From: Ixodes scapularis
Taxonomy: Eukaryota > Arthropoda > Arachnida > Ixodida > Ixodidae
Length of the DNA: 64,000 nt
Direction of reading: 5' to 3'
Assembly: GCF_016920785.2 (NCBI RefSeq)
Contig: NW_024609839.1
Span: forward strand, 27,470,749 to 27,534,748
A program made the position numbers and the translations under genes. This document shows positions 21,090 to 33,112 of this stretch, piece after piece. Below the pieces are notes generated by a model. The model did no database searches. It was given only the letters and a program-made list of their open reading frames with translations, and was not told where the DNA came from. Every line of letters starts with the position of its first letter. Position 1 is the stretch's first letter.

Positions 21090-24030
21090 AGCGCGGGGAC
21101 GGCAAAAGACGTCTTCGAAGCGACGCCGACTGCCCCCGAGTCTACAACATATCGTCTGGACACATTGTGCATATCGAACGACCGCGAGGACACCTGGTGC
21201 GCGTCCGAAAAACGAGAGGTGGTGTGCCATTCGAAGCGCGCAGCACAGATCACGTCACAACGAGTTTGCTGGACCAAACAGAAGCGTATAGACGGACGTG
21301 TGTATGGCTCCCCCTGCTTTCACATCAGTGACTTGCCGTTTTTGAGTGTCGGCCATATCGCTTTCCGAAGCGAACGTGTTTTAGACACAAACTATCGTAA
21401 GGTAAATTTCTTGTTCAAGAATCACAACTGGGACACAGTGACGCACGTGTGGTCTCATCCCCGAGCAATCGAATGCTGGTCAATGTCAGTGTAAGGTGAC
21501 ATCTTAAGCGAAACGAAGATGACGGACAAGCGTGACGTGGTTTTCGGTGTTGCTTGACTGTATCACATCCGCGGCTATCCCTAGAAGGTTCAACTATACG
21601 TCTAAGCTTTGTGCTTAGAGAAGGAGAGAAAAAGGAAGAGGAAGCTGCTAGATTTAGCGAGTGAATAGGTATGTGAGGGAGTCCGCGATTTTGACGTGAC
21701 GTCATTTCTGTTCGTCAGACATGACTTCGATAGTAAAAGTCGCATTGAGGAGGCGCCAATTCGCTGCTCTGGTTTGCCGGTGATAAAATGATATATCAAA
21801 GAGAAAAAGAAGGCGGTAAATACGTCACCTCTCTAACCTATTCTTAACGCGTGGACTGACACAACCTGAGGTCGGAATAGCACCGAAGATATACAATTAA
21901 AGCCTCCCCCCCCCCCCCCCGTCCCAAATCTGAAGGAATGTCTCCAACACTAAGAAGGATGCATGAGTAGAGTATTCACCTTTCTAAAATAATAGTGGAA
22001 AGGTACCATTTGATACAACGTCATATGACATGGTCACTGTCGATTTTTATTGGCGAAGAAGCATCAACAATAATGAGGTCAAGGTTAGAACCAGCAACCT
22101 GGAGAGTTTCTTTCATTGGGCCAGCTGAACAAAGCAATGAACCAACTGGCTCAGCATAAGCCCTTGACAACTTGGACAATTTTTGAGCGTACTTGAATAA
22201 AACAATCAATCATCATTGCAGTACCATATACCTACCGCCGCAACTCGTAGCACTTCGTGGGTGGTAATATACACTAGACGAGCACGCTTCAGCTGTTTTC
22301 GCGTCAAGTGACTTGAGAAAAAAATAAGCTAGTCTGACGCTTCAATCTTTGATATATATTTGCCGTGTAATTTATGTAATAATTGGGTGCCTTCAACGTA
22401 CCATAAACATGACTCTAGCTTGAGGTCAGCTCTGTGGAAGAACTCGAAAGCAAGTTACATAAATGCGAGCCCACTAAGCCATAAAGAGCTCGATATTCAT
22501 CAAGACATAAAAAAAAAAAAACATTTCTCAGTCAAAGAACCATTGACAAGAGTAGTTCAACGAAAAGGCAGAAACGTGTATCGTGTAAAACCAAAAACTA
22601 AAGCTTCCCTAAGCTGCTGGAAACTTAGGGCACTTCAGGGAGATTTGCTTGCGTTGTTAAGACAAGGTCGCCAGTTTTGAGGCACAATTTTATTTGCCCT
22701 CTGGAATGCCCCCTACTCAATGAACACAATTAATTTGTCCTTCTGACACGCATTCTGCTCTGGGGAGAAGGAGCGCCGTGAGAATGCCATAGTTATACAA
22801 CTACAACCAATCCGGCTACAAAAAAAAAAAAAAAAAAAAAAAAAACGCAATAATACACACACGTACGAACACACACACACACGCGCACACACAAACACGC
22901 AGACGCACACACGCGGAGATAATGGGTTTCAGGTATCGATTAATGATCCCATAAGTTGCCGCTTCGCTTTAGAATAATTGCCGCAAGTCGTGAACTCTCT
23001 TTTAAAAAGAACATTTCGACCGTTCAGTTCTGGAGTGACAATTGATTACGCCCATTCATTACCACAGGCAGGGGGTCAACATTGGCGGCGTTTGTACATA
23101 TTGTGTAGCACGCGTAGCGCGGCCATTGTAGCCGTCACAAAAACAAGAGCAACCTCACGGGAAGGTTCTTGTTTAACTGGAGCGACTGGCAACGTACATT
23201 GCACGCAGATATGTGGACTGTTGTCAAGGAGAGTCTGAGAAACACAAAGCGTGCTGAGACCCGAATGTACTAAAGTTTCACAGCCAATAAGATTGCGGCA
23301 AGAAATGTGAACATACAAAGCCATTCACTGTGTATCTTGTTCCTTAAGTTTTCACTGACTATACGTACACAGCGTTAGCAACCTCCTTCGACACCTGACC
23401 GTCACCCGCTGATCAGAAGAAAACATGTTTATGGAGGAAGGGTGCTGCGGAAGGCTGTGTTCAAATCACACACATACACACACACACACAAAGCTGATTT
23501 CATTCTGTCGCGGACAACAATCGACGCATGTCACGAGGGATTCGACAGATTTTTTAAACAAAGGCTGAATAGCTTCTTAGAAAAAACAAACAAGTTAGAG
23601 GTTACTTTGAGAGTACATTTATTCTGCGAATCTGAATATAACGTTTGTTTTTCCGAAGATGTAACTACGCCCGAGAAAACACGAAAAAAATTCCGACCAG
23701 CTGTTACGCCATAAAAAGACCTTTCGGCCGCCAAACTCCTGACGCTCGAGTGGGCAGCAAGTGCAATTGCAAGCTAAGCCGATATACTCATTTCCAAAAA
23801 ATAAGAGGGAGGGTTCCTGGCCGGTTTAATTTTTAGTGCTCTTGCGTATGGCACGAAATTCGCTCGTTTTCCCAAGCGACAAACATGAGCGTGCTAGGCT
23901 GAGGAGATCGAGCACGCTGGGATGAGGACCTGTAAATATTGGAATGATGTATACTTCACCGCACTGACACCAGTCGTGACATCTTTTACTGATTTTGTTT
24001 TGACGAGAGCGAGAGTGCGCCTGCATATAG
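21090..24030. other. non-coding stretch 3' of dac
   Basis: Holds a C-run at 21904-21920, a 26-base A-run at about 22820-22845, CA-rich microsatellites at 22858-22910 and 23465-23492, and no exon I can support. ORFs at 20987-21494 and 22360-22680 lack recognisable domains. Confidence 0.45.
22819..22910. repeat. poly-A run and CA/TG microsatellite
   Basis: A run of about 26 adenines followed by imperfect ACACAC/CGCACA repeats. Confidence 0.85.
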
Positions 24031-24336
24031 ACTCTAAGAAATGCCTGCGCGTCTACTTATCCCCAAAACACTCGAAGAGCCAATCTATGCGACGTGCGAA
24101 ATCAGCTCAGTGAATGATGAGGTGGAACACCTGTTTAGACCTTAAAATAAAGTCTGCGCTGTTGCATTACGCAATGCAAGCATGACGATTTGCATTGCGT
24201 AATGCCACAGCGCATACTTAATTTTGAGGTATAAACGGATAATCCGCCTCATCATTCGCTGAGTTGATTTCGTAGGTCGCAGAGATTGGCTCTTTGAATG
24301 TTTTGCGGGTAAGTAACGCGCAGGCATTCGTTAGTG
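24031..24336. mobile_element. foldback MITE, family F copy 3
   Basis: CTCTAAGAAATGCCTGCGCG at the left and CGCGCAGGCATTCGTTAGTG at the right. The arms meet around the AGCATGACGATTTGC centre, flanked by GCATTACGCAATGC / GCATTGCGTAATGC. Closest to copy 2. Confidence 0.85.
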
Positions 24337-25244
24337 TAGCTTTGATTTGCGCTGAAGATGCTCGAGAGTAGAGATTTTGAAAACTCCTTTTATGACGTAA
24401 CGCTCCTGGAAGGAGGGGCATCAGCTTTACTTCAAAAATGATTTTCTGCATGCCTCCATGCAAAGAAATTGAAAATGAATCTCAAGATTCGTGACCCTGG
24501 AGGCAAAATAAAGATGATTTAGGTCTTTTTACTCAAATACAAAACCACTTCAGCTTCCCTTTAAGACACCAAGGACGAAACTTGATATGACCATGCTCCT
24601 TCTTCATGATTGATTCATCGACGTTCTTATCGGGAAGCGCCACAATATCAGTGACTGCAGAGCCATAATATGATTCGACAACTCGTACGCCATTCATTTC
24701 TTAACCTGGCAGTGATCATAGAGGACCTAGGCCATAAAGCCAACCCGACGATCTCTGTCTGCAATTGCCGAAGTTCTCCTCTCCTCCCTTTCTTCCTACA
24801 CTTGCGACATCGCCGTTTTCTAGGATCGTTTCTAATTTATAGACACTTGGATCATCCTGGGTTTATCTACGGGTGCGCGTGTCTGTACAGAGGCATCATC
24901 GCGTTTAGTGTGCCATCCGTAGCCCAATGTTCTTTGTACTGCACTCGAAGTTTCGCAGATTCGCTGGGGGCCGACGGATTGAAAACCTGGTAATAAAAAA
25001 AAGCGAGGCGAACTTCACTTGACCGCCTGGTATGTGCCATTCCTCTCCAACCTCAAGACAGAACAGATACAGAAACTGAGGTAATGGAGGAGACAAGAGA
25101 GCAGGGGAAAGTCGAAACGGAGAGCTCTAGTTGGAATGATTAGTGAGTACACTCAAAGTTAGCTGCCTTTATCTCCACTGCGCTCGCCGAAAGCTTTCGA
25201 ATGCAAAGCCAAACACCGGACGCGCGTTCCGCGTTCTATACAAC

Positions 25245-25530
25245 CATAGCCTCCTCTACACTCACAAAACCTGGCAGTTCGACAACGGAGCCATAAAGCA
25301 TCAAAGAACCATTTCTCGGGGAACCTAATCGTCAGGGCACAGCTTTTGCAGCGGCGAGGACTCGAAACACACTTGTTCGCTCGGGAGAAGTGTGTTTCGG
25401 CGTCTCGCCGCAGCGGGGCGGCAGTCATGTGGCTCTCCTCTCATCCGTTGTCTGCCACTCCACCTTTTCCGTTTCGGCGGCAGCTTCTTGTGGCGATATG
25501 CCAGGCTTTGTCAGTATATAGGAGGCTATG
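25245..25530. mobile_element. MITE family A copy 4
   Basis: 286-bp copy with ends CATAGCCTCCTCTACACTCA and GTATATAGGAGGCTATG. It is flanked by exact 7-bp direct repeats ATACAAC at 25238-25244 and 25531-25537. It is the best-preserved insertion of this family and fixes its boundaries. A 7-8-bp duplication would fit a hAT-type origin (inference). Confidence 0.93.
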
Positions 25531-25539
25531 ATACAACAC

Positions 25540-26930
25540 GTCTCACGAGAAGAAAGAAAAGGGTGTGTGTATGTTTTACAGCCTAGAACTTACTCTTCCT
25601 CACCTGGCGACTTGCCTCCCAGCTGCAGATGAGTGTGGAAACAGCGGCTGTGTTCAAAATTTTACCCAAATGGATCCGAGTTACTCCGGCGGGTCGTGTC
25701 ACGTGACAACAGAGATTATAAAATGTTGGACGCGGGTAGGTTTTAGAACGCCAAGATACAAAACCCGTACGCTGTAATAAGGGTGACTAAATTTTGGAAC
25801 ACGGTCAATACTTCGTTTCAGCTTAAGTCCAAAAGCAGCCGATGCTACAAGCGCGAGCAAATTGCCCTCGACAGTGCTTGGAGTGGACGAGCGCGCGTGC
25901 TTGGAGAAGGGCTGAATTTCCGGAGCTTGCTCTTTTAGCTTCTGCTGCGCTCAGAGTAAAAGTGAAACGAAGTAAAGCTTTGAGCCTACCTACGAATCAT
26001 TCCGGTCAGAGCTTGGCATTCTGACGTCCCAGCGTGCTCTCGACCCCTCCTCTCCCTTAGGTTCTCGCCGCATAAAGGCAATAACGCCTAGGAGATCAAG
26101 GTCTGGGCATGACGTCATTGCTAGTGGATCCCCGACCCGCCCCCAAGCGGCAAACACGCTCAAGGTGGACGAGAGTTCACCGCAAAAGTGCGGACCCGTC
26201 CGTCTTGACGACGCCGTCCGTTTGCTTCGTGCTTGTTACGGGACGCTGCAAAACGCGCTGACGGCGCTGCGTGGATCCTTTTGTGATGACGTTTAGGAGA
26301 AAATCTTAGGCCTTGTTTTCTAGGGGTGATTGGTATAGAGCAGTTTCATGGACATACTTTCGTGCACCATCCCGTTGCCGTGAGCTGTGCGGAGCGTGCA
26401 GGAAAGTGAGCATTGCAAGGACCCGTTGACGCGATCGAATACGTATGCTTCCTTTTGCGCTGACATCAAACGAGAAAATCACTAATTGCCGTTACGTGGA
26501 AGCACCACCTACATAAACACGCAGCTCCGACGTCACACCGCTGCCGTCGACATGGCGCGTGCGCGGACGTTCCACTACAGGCGAATCTGGTTCCTGCTCC
26601 CGCGCAGTGCCCCTAACCGCACTCTTTACAACCGGCCCGTAGGTCGGCGGTCACTGACAGGAACAAAACGGACGGTCTTTGTAATGCCCGGCATGTGCTC
26701 TATGCCACCAGTCGCTCTTTTAGTGCGCGTATGCGCTCACGAGAGGCCGAAGGGTTCTCGAAGGTGCGCTGGGGCGGGACGGCTGAAGGACATCCCTGCA
26801 ATTCTCCTCCCGCCCGTCACTGTTGCTGCTTGTGATCTTTTAGTGGCTTGACTTACCTGACCTATGCGGCCACTAAATAAGTTACACTTAAAAGTAACGA
26901 CACTTAAGCTATACTGAAATGAAATCTCAA
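25540..26930. other. non-coding stretch, GC-rich in part
   Basis: 26486-26851 has a 121-codon open frame of Arg/Pro-rich sequence without a domain or splice context; I do not call it a gene. The rest shows nothing. Confidence 0.4.
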
Positions 26931-27300
26931 GGGGGATCAGTGGCCGAGCGGGCCAGCGTGGGGTGCCTTAATGTCCTTCAGTTTAGGCTGATACCACCAT
27001 TTGTAGTGTACCGATGCAAACAGCACGCGCTCACAAGAAAGATACAAAAAAAAAAATTACGCAAAACAAAATGTCGCCGTAGCACAATCAGCGCCACGAG
27101 CACGTACTGGGACTCGGTCTTCCACGCGCTCATAATAAAAAATAAAAATAAGCGTTCGGAACAAAACGGTCAGATTTCTTCACCATAAGCAAAAAGCACA
27201 AGAAGGCACCCCAGGCTAGCGCATACCAGCGCTGAGCACGTGGTGCGAAATCTCGCACTGCAGAACCCAGCGATCCTGAGTTCAAGCCCCACCCTAGCTA

Positions 27301-27467
27301 AAAAAACAGTTTAAGGTGGATTATGGAACAGCAAAATCTAACTGAATTTCTTTCTGGAAACCTGAATTCCAGTTTGCAGACCATTGTCTACAAACTGGAT
27401 ATCAAGTTTACAGCTAGAAGTCCAGTTAGATTTTCCTGTTCCATAATCCACCTTAAACTGGTTTTTT
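27301..27467. repeat. long hairpin / foldback element
   Basis: CAGTTTAAGGTGGATTATGG near 27307 is complemented by CCATAATCCACCTTAAACTG near 27440. Inner arms GAATTCCAGTTTG / CAAACTGGATATC meet around 27388. Nearly the whole stretch is self-complementary, consistent with a small inserted foldback. Confidence 0.8.
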
Positions 27468-27475
27468 CGGTAGGG

Positions 27476-27600
27476 CACCCCTGCCCGTTTCGATCTGGGT
27501 GAGCAACATACCAGTGTGCGATCATGTATCAGTACTGCGTGGTGCACGTTAAAGACACCAGGGAAGCGGTTGTACTGCACTGGCTAAATTGCTCGTCTAC
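27476..27600 (+). repeat. SINE-body-like dispersed repeat, copy 2
   Basis: CTGCCCGTTTCGATCTGGGT, ATACCAGTGTGCGATC, GTATCAGTACTGCGTG, GTGCACGTTAAAGACACCAG and CACTGGCTAAATT in order, matching 2441-2572 and 47353-47440. Confidence 0.55.
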
Positions 27601-28305
27601 AGCTGGAAGACCAGTCGCTCGTTGAGGGAGACAGACTTCAGGTTGTATAAACATACAGCATGTATAAACAGTATACCTCAAGTTTTATCTGAGATTGCAT
27701 GAAACACTTTTCCCTCCTAAATAAAAAATAACGACAACAACAACAACAAAATGTTAAAACAGTCCGCGAAGATGCAAACCAACAGTGCTTTAGCTTCCTG
27801 CCACCGCATCTAAAGTTTAGGAAGCTGTAGGGGTGTGCGAATAGTAATTTTTGAAACCGAATCGAATACGAATTGAACAACTGTGGCACCGAATCGAATA
27901 CGAATACGAATCAAATAATTTTCGAATAATTTTTGAATAGTAGGTATACTGCACTAAAGAAGAGTACAAATTTAAAAAAAAATATTTTTCCAAAATGTGT
28001 TTCGAAGTTATTGTGACAATACCACTAAACGATAACGACTAAAGCTCAACGATATATAATTAAATAGGGACAAAAGCTACTAAACTGTTAGAATGCTAAA
28101 CATAATATCAAGGTTCACGCGGATGCTGAACATAAAATCACAGTTCGCGCGGAACTAAGAAAATAAAAAGAGAAATCTGACATCATTAAGATTTATTTCC
28201 ACCAGCCATATTTGAGTGAGATGGCACAGTACACTAGACATCTTATTTTCGCAGAGAAGAAAATGAGAAGGCTTGTTGCGTCAGCTTAAAATACTTACAG
28301 TTCCC

Positions 28306-28309
28306 ACGC

Positions 28310-28345
<36 letters not shown>
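28306..28345. repeat. poly-A and TA microsatellite
   Basis: An A-run is followed by about ten TA units inside the hAT element. Confidence 0.8.
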
Positions 28346-28484
28346 AGAAGCTATTCCACGGGGATTTCCGTAAGAGGAACTCGTCGGCTTGTCACAGTGT
28401 TCAAGCACGTTGAGAACAGTATTTCGCTTGCGAACTGGGCTGCGGGAATTGCCAGGTATTGTCGCGCCGCACATGCGGGGGTCT

Positions 28485-28653
28485 TATAGACCGACACGCT
28501 GTTTACAAACAAGCCCGCGTTTGCCCACACCAGGTGTGGGCACTGCGCGTGCGCAGAAACCGAATTCGCGGGAAGTGAAGCGTCTGCGCATGCGCAGTGC
28601 CGTCGACAGCGCCACCACAGCTGCATGACGTCAGGGCCGCGTGTTGGTCTATA
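28485..28653. mobile_element. short GC-rich MITE inside the hAT element
   Basis: TATAGACCGACACGC at the left and GCGTGTTGGTCTATA at the right, TA-flanked. The interior carries CACTGCGCGTGCGCAG and CTGCGCATGCGCAGTG, close to the palindromic NRF1-type site TGCGCATGCGCA. It sits just beyond the transposase C-terminus. Confidence 0.7.
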
Positions 28654-28674
28654 CTTTTCTTTGCCTAGAGTTTG

Positions 28675-30330
28675 TCACCAGTGGAATGGGCTATAGATAC
28701 GTGGCAAAACTAGAGGTTGAAGGTAGTCGTAGACCTCTTGCATTAGATAACTTGGTGCATAATTCTTCTTCGACCATGCCAAGCTGTTCAATGTCATCCA
28801 CACTGAAGGCTGCTCACTGGTTTGAGATTGCTGTGCGGCGCAACTTTCTTCGGACGTGAGTTTTGTTGAGTCTGGTACATCCTGAAGCATTGTACTTAGT
28901 AGGAACTCTACATTTTCTTTTTCTTCCTTGTTGTAGCAGATGTCTTTAAATTGAGGATCAAGGAAGGTGGCAGAAGCAGTAGGTGAGTGTGCGCTTGCGT
29001 CCTGGAACCTTGTTTTCACTTATCTGAGAAGATTCTGGAAAAAAAAACGCCTTGTCTTGAGTTCCACTTGCGCCCTCAGAAAGCAACATCTTCACACAGT
29101 GGACAAGTGGAACGAGCATAGGAAGCGCTGGGAAAAACTCGGCACAAGCAGCTGTTGCGGCATCTTCAATTGGTTGCAGCACCCACACCAAGACCGTTAC
29201 AAGACACGATTCGTACGGGGTCAAGTTCTCAACGTATCGGTTTCTGCCAGGTCTAATGCAACAGCGGCCTAGAGCTTCGGCAGGAATGCCAGCATGGCGT
29301 ACTTACTATTCCATCTTGTGGGGACATCTTGTACCAGCTCAAGAGGAAGTTCTATGCCGACCCTCTTTTGTATATCTTGCAGTCTTGCCCTTGCACCGCT
29401 GCTCCGTTTGTAGTGCCCCACTATGTCTCGCACTTTGGTGTACACAATTGCGAACGCCTTTATTTCGTTCTTGGCATCTTGAACGCAAAGATGCAAGGTA
29501 TGTGCAAAACATACAATATGCACCCACGGCGTTCAGGTATTCGCAGAAACGAAGTTCCGGGAGTTATCAGTGACCACAAAGCAAAAAAGCGTCAGGAAAA
29601 GGAATGCACCACTCCTCAAAGACGTTCTTGGCCAGAGAACGCAGATTTTCCGCAGTGTGGCGTTTATGCATGCAGCGGCACGCAAGCACAACACTGTAAG
29701 GCACGAAGTCCTCACTCAGCACATGGCACGTCGCTTACACATAACTGTCGCCAGTTCGTGACGTCTAGCAGTCAGTGGTGGTGGCGATACACCCCACGTC
29801 CTTCCTTAGGACGCTGTGTAACAAAGTGAGGAGAGCATACCTAGCAGCATCGTACATTTCCGGCTCGATAGTCCTCGATAATGTCGTTCAAGAAGGAACG
29901 TTGTACTCAGGCACGGCACATTTTATTAGCTCCAGAAAAGTTAGTTCCTCTACGACTGTGTAGCTCTGCAAACCATTTTCGCTCAAGCAGCCATTTTTTT
30001 TTGTGCCCTGGCGCGAACGCTCTGATTAGTCAGTCGGGGCTTGAAAGCCGGTATCCTACTTGCTTTCTTGGACTTTGGAGAATTACGTAGCTATGTCGTA
30101 GCAGCTGCGCTTTCATACTCCTTGCGGGCCCCTGGATTACGCTTCAGGTGACTCAACAAAGGCGTCGTTGTGTTCGTTGGCGTTTTCAGGATGGCGCCAC
30201 ACAAAAGGGACTCCGACAAAGCAGCGCAGGAGCGATCGAAAAACTTTCACACTCTGCTGCGCTTTCTCTTCGAAGAACTTCCCGCTTCAACCACTTCTAC
30301 TTCGCTCGTACTGAGCGGCAGCAAAGTTGC
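28675..30330 (-). pseudogene. hAT (ZBED-like) transposase pseudogene
   Basis: Minus-strand pieces in order. A BED-finger fossil at about 30330-30130 has KFFDRSCAALSE and NTTTPLLSHLKRNP, but the aromatic before KFF is now a stop and the first cysteine pair is lost. VVTDNSRNFVSA follows near 29540-29560. HIVCFAHTLHLCVQDA and LVQDVPTRWNSKYAML are at 29269-29523. LVWVLQPIEDAATAA and FFPALPMLVPLVHCVK are at about 29090-29200. A C-terminal dimerisation-like part with ATFLDPQFKDICY is at 28675-29019. This order matches BED-finger hAT transposases. Stops and frame changes separate the pieces, so it is dead. Confidence 0.85.
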
Positions 30331-30335
30331 AAATA

Positions 30336-32278
30336 GGGGTGCTATCCTGGTCACAAACGGTCACGTTCGTGTTTCTCGAAAACTCCTCCCCCCTATGAAC
30401 CGCGCGCTCCTATTGGCCACAGCCCGCGTGATAATTTCACGCGGTTCCCATGGGAACGTTCGCGAAACACGAAAGCAACCGTTTGCCGTAACTGTCGCTC
30501 TTCAAGTTCGGACCGTGACGACAAAGTGACGTATGACCACGTCCAACCTACGTAGCACATAACGGAAGTCGCGTCACTAGATTAACTGCGGTATTACTCG
30601 ACACACCCTACTCTCTGTTTCACTATGAGTGCGAGCTAGTGCGGGTGTAGGAGCTACAAGAACGTGCTCCGGGCTTTCAACGTCCCTGTCGAGCAGGCGC
30701 GCTTGCGCAGTGCAAACCAACGTTCGTGCAAGATCGTTCGGGGTGATGCGCTCGTGCTTTTAACCTCTCTTTCTATTCCACAAAGGGCAACAAGCTTTGG
30801 GCAGGATTCTAGAGCGAAGAAAATGGCGGCGATGCTTGTTGCTCAACGATGGCTCGACCAACGCGTACAATGACGGGTTTTCCGCGAGCACCCGGTTGCC
30901 TTCGCGATGCACGACGACTGTTTCTGACGACAATACCGCTTGTCGAAAAGCACCGTGTGATCGCAGCGTGACAACGAGAGACGGCGACGATGAGAGATGA
31001 TGACCGTCGAGCAGCAGCTACTAATTGAATGGCACTGAGATTTTTCGCAACGGGGAACTACAAGGGCGCGGTTGCCCCCGATAGTCACATATATCTAATG
31101 CTCAGTGGATGGTGATCAGAGCCGTGACGGCCGTCGTGAGTATCGTTGTCAACCGGCTGGGAAGAGACGGTTGGGTCGACAAAACCCCGGACCGAGGCAG
31201 CTGAGGCATGTGCGAAAGAAGGCTTTCGTCGCCACCATGACAAGCACACCGACGTCGTCGGGTGCGTTGACTAAACTTAGACTCTAACTAAACCTTCGTC
31301 ACCGTCATCACCGTCATCACCGGTCTGAAGGAGACCGTCACCATTCTGAAGGACTACAACACTTTGCCGCAAACACCATTTTGCCATTAACAACATGGTG
31401 GTAAGTTGACGTTTAAACTTCAGGGTTTTTACCGCTTCGAAGTTAGTGCACGCTTAGTACCTATGTCTTCAGTTGACAATTTGTTGCGGTCTGTAGCTAC
31501 TGTCAATCACGCAATAAAATCTGGATGGGTTGCTGATGGCGTTTTGTTGTATCAATTAGATATTTTACTTTTTCACGTCAAGCTGCTGGAATTGCAAGTC
31601 AGTCATCGGAAAGTCATAAGAACACTTATCGAAGCCCTGCAATAAACCACAAACACGTCTGTCCTAAAATGAATCGTTACTTGTTTGGATAGCAGCAGTT
31701 TAGTCTGACAGAGTATGGTAACATTGTTACCCACTGTAGACGAGAAATTTAGCCAGTGTCTTGTGGATGGTTGTCATCTTCGTGACCAAAAAAAAAAAAA
31801 ACAATAAAAATAAAATTGTCCTACATTCAACAAACGTGTGTTTAATGTAAAGGTTATTATAGCAATTAAATATATTGTCGTTTCAAAAGGGCCTGCCGCC
31901 GAATGGGCTCATCCAACAGCACGAAAGTATTCGTGTGCGCGTTGATCAAGTGACCGATCGCATGTCAAACCCCAGCCGCGGTCGATCCGACGAGCATCGC
32001 GGCCATGTTCTTTCGAGTTTAACTCGCCAAGGGTACGGTTGTCGAGTTAAAACAATGCAAATAATCCAGTGTATTCTTGTTCTTACGTCATTTTGTCGTC
32101 ACTACCCGAACTCGAAAAATGACTGTTGGCGGCAAACACAGGCTTTCCAGTTTCACGAACGTTTCCATGGCAAATGGCGTTGAATCGTCACGCGCAATGA
32201 AGCCAATGGGAAAGCGAGGTACCTATGTAGGGACGTGTAAAAACGTAAAAGCCGTTTTTTGTTTTGCACCAGCTATTC
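30336..32278. mobile_element. non-autonomous element with long inverted repeats, nested in the hAT
   Basis: An exact 8-bp direct repeat TGCAAATA lies at 30328-30335 and 32279-32286. Inside, roughly 200-bp subterminal regions are inverted copies: ACGTCATTTTGTCGTCACTA, CCGAACTCGAAAA, GTTTCACGAACGTTTCCATG and CGTCACGCG on the right find their complements around 30400-30530. No coding domain is visible in the interior. The 8-9-bp duplication with long inverted repeats fits hAT or Mutator-like elements; I cannot decide between them. Confidence 0.72.
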
Positions 32279-33065
32279 TGCAAATATAAATAAGTAAAAA
32301 AGACTGCTAGAGATTATGCCGTCGCGTGCCTTTCTTCAGCGCCGAAAGAGAAGAGCATGGCTTATGGAGACTATACCGGCATGATCACTGCAGTGAGCAA
32401 AGGAGCAAAGCATTATTAAAACTGCCCGAAGAAACGTTCCTGCATCATCCACACAATGCTCACAACCGTTGCACTCTGCGTCGATCTCATGACTTGCCAT
32501 ATACTCCCATAGGGTCGTCGTCAGCTCTGTATCCATTTGAAGTCTCCTTCACTGACAAACAAGAAATTTCATTTGGTGCTTATGTTCACGGCGGCTTCAC
32601 AAAAGATGACCGGTGTCGCAGCGCACCTTCACGTAATATTTTTTTTTTTTCTCGTAATGCCATCCGTATCGTGCAGAAGCAGGAAAAGCAACGACGCAAA
32701 CGAGACACAAACACCACAAGGTCGTTACCGCGGTTTTCGCCATGTTTGTTTTCAAAGACCATAGCGAAAGGCTTCGAGAAAAAAAGCTGAGATATCTTAG
32801 CTAAATTATCTTTACGTTATAATTATTGAAATAATCTTTCGTATTTTATAAAAGGATAATATTATTTTTCTCTGTTTCCTTCGATTTTCCGGAAGGTAGC
32901 CTTTTCTCCGTTATTCGCTCGTTCTAAGTCCCGGAGGAAAGGAAGAAGATGACAAAAAGAACAGGGGGAAATGCAGGGATTTCTCCGCCCCAACTGGGTG
33001 GACACGTCACCGCGACGTAGGGCATCGTCAGATTCTAGCTGACCACGTGCGTGAACCCGAACGTT

Positions 33066-33112
33066 GGGGCGGAGCCTCAAACAAGAATCATTCTAGTTTG
33101 AGGCTCCGCCCC
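33066..33112. repeat. perfect 17-bp hairpin
   Basis: GGGGCGGAGCCTCAAAC and GTTTGAGGCTCCGCCCC separated by 13 bases, inside the hAT element near its right end. Confidence 0.9.

Larger units (their letters stand above)
26935..27600 (+). mobile_element. tRNA-derived SINE, interrupted twice
   Basis: TGGCCGAGCGG at 26941-26951 fits a Pol III A box (TRGCNNAGYGG). GAGTTCAAGCCCCACC near 27279-27294 is B-box-like. Between them, 27208-27278 reads CTAGCGCATACCAGCGC, ACGTGGTGCGAAATC and CGATCCT, like a tRNA with a long variable arm. About 260 bp separates the A box from this part, bounded by GGGGTGCCTT and AAGGCACCCC in inverse orientation. A 167-bp foldback (27301-27467) then separates the B box from the SINE-body repeat at 27476-27600. 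Confidence 0.45.

Noticed and set aside
20987..21331. 114-codon open frame after the strong acceptor at 21000
   Set aside because: It is in the frame that opens GRYNLGRIHHH, but joining from the dac donor at 19913 gives a stop almost at once in that phase; no family resemblance.
26486..26851. 121-codon open frame in GC-rich DNA
   Set aside because: Arg/Pro-rich composition, no domain, no splice or promoter context; the length is expected for GC-rich non-coding sequence.
30170..30529. Plus-strand open frame MAPHKRDSDKAAQER
   Set aside because: Antisense of the BED-finger fossil of the hAT transposase and running into the nested element; the minus-strand reading is the meaningful one.
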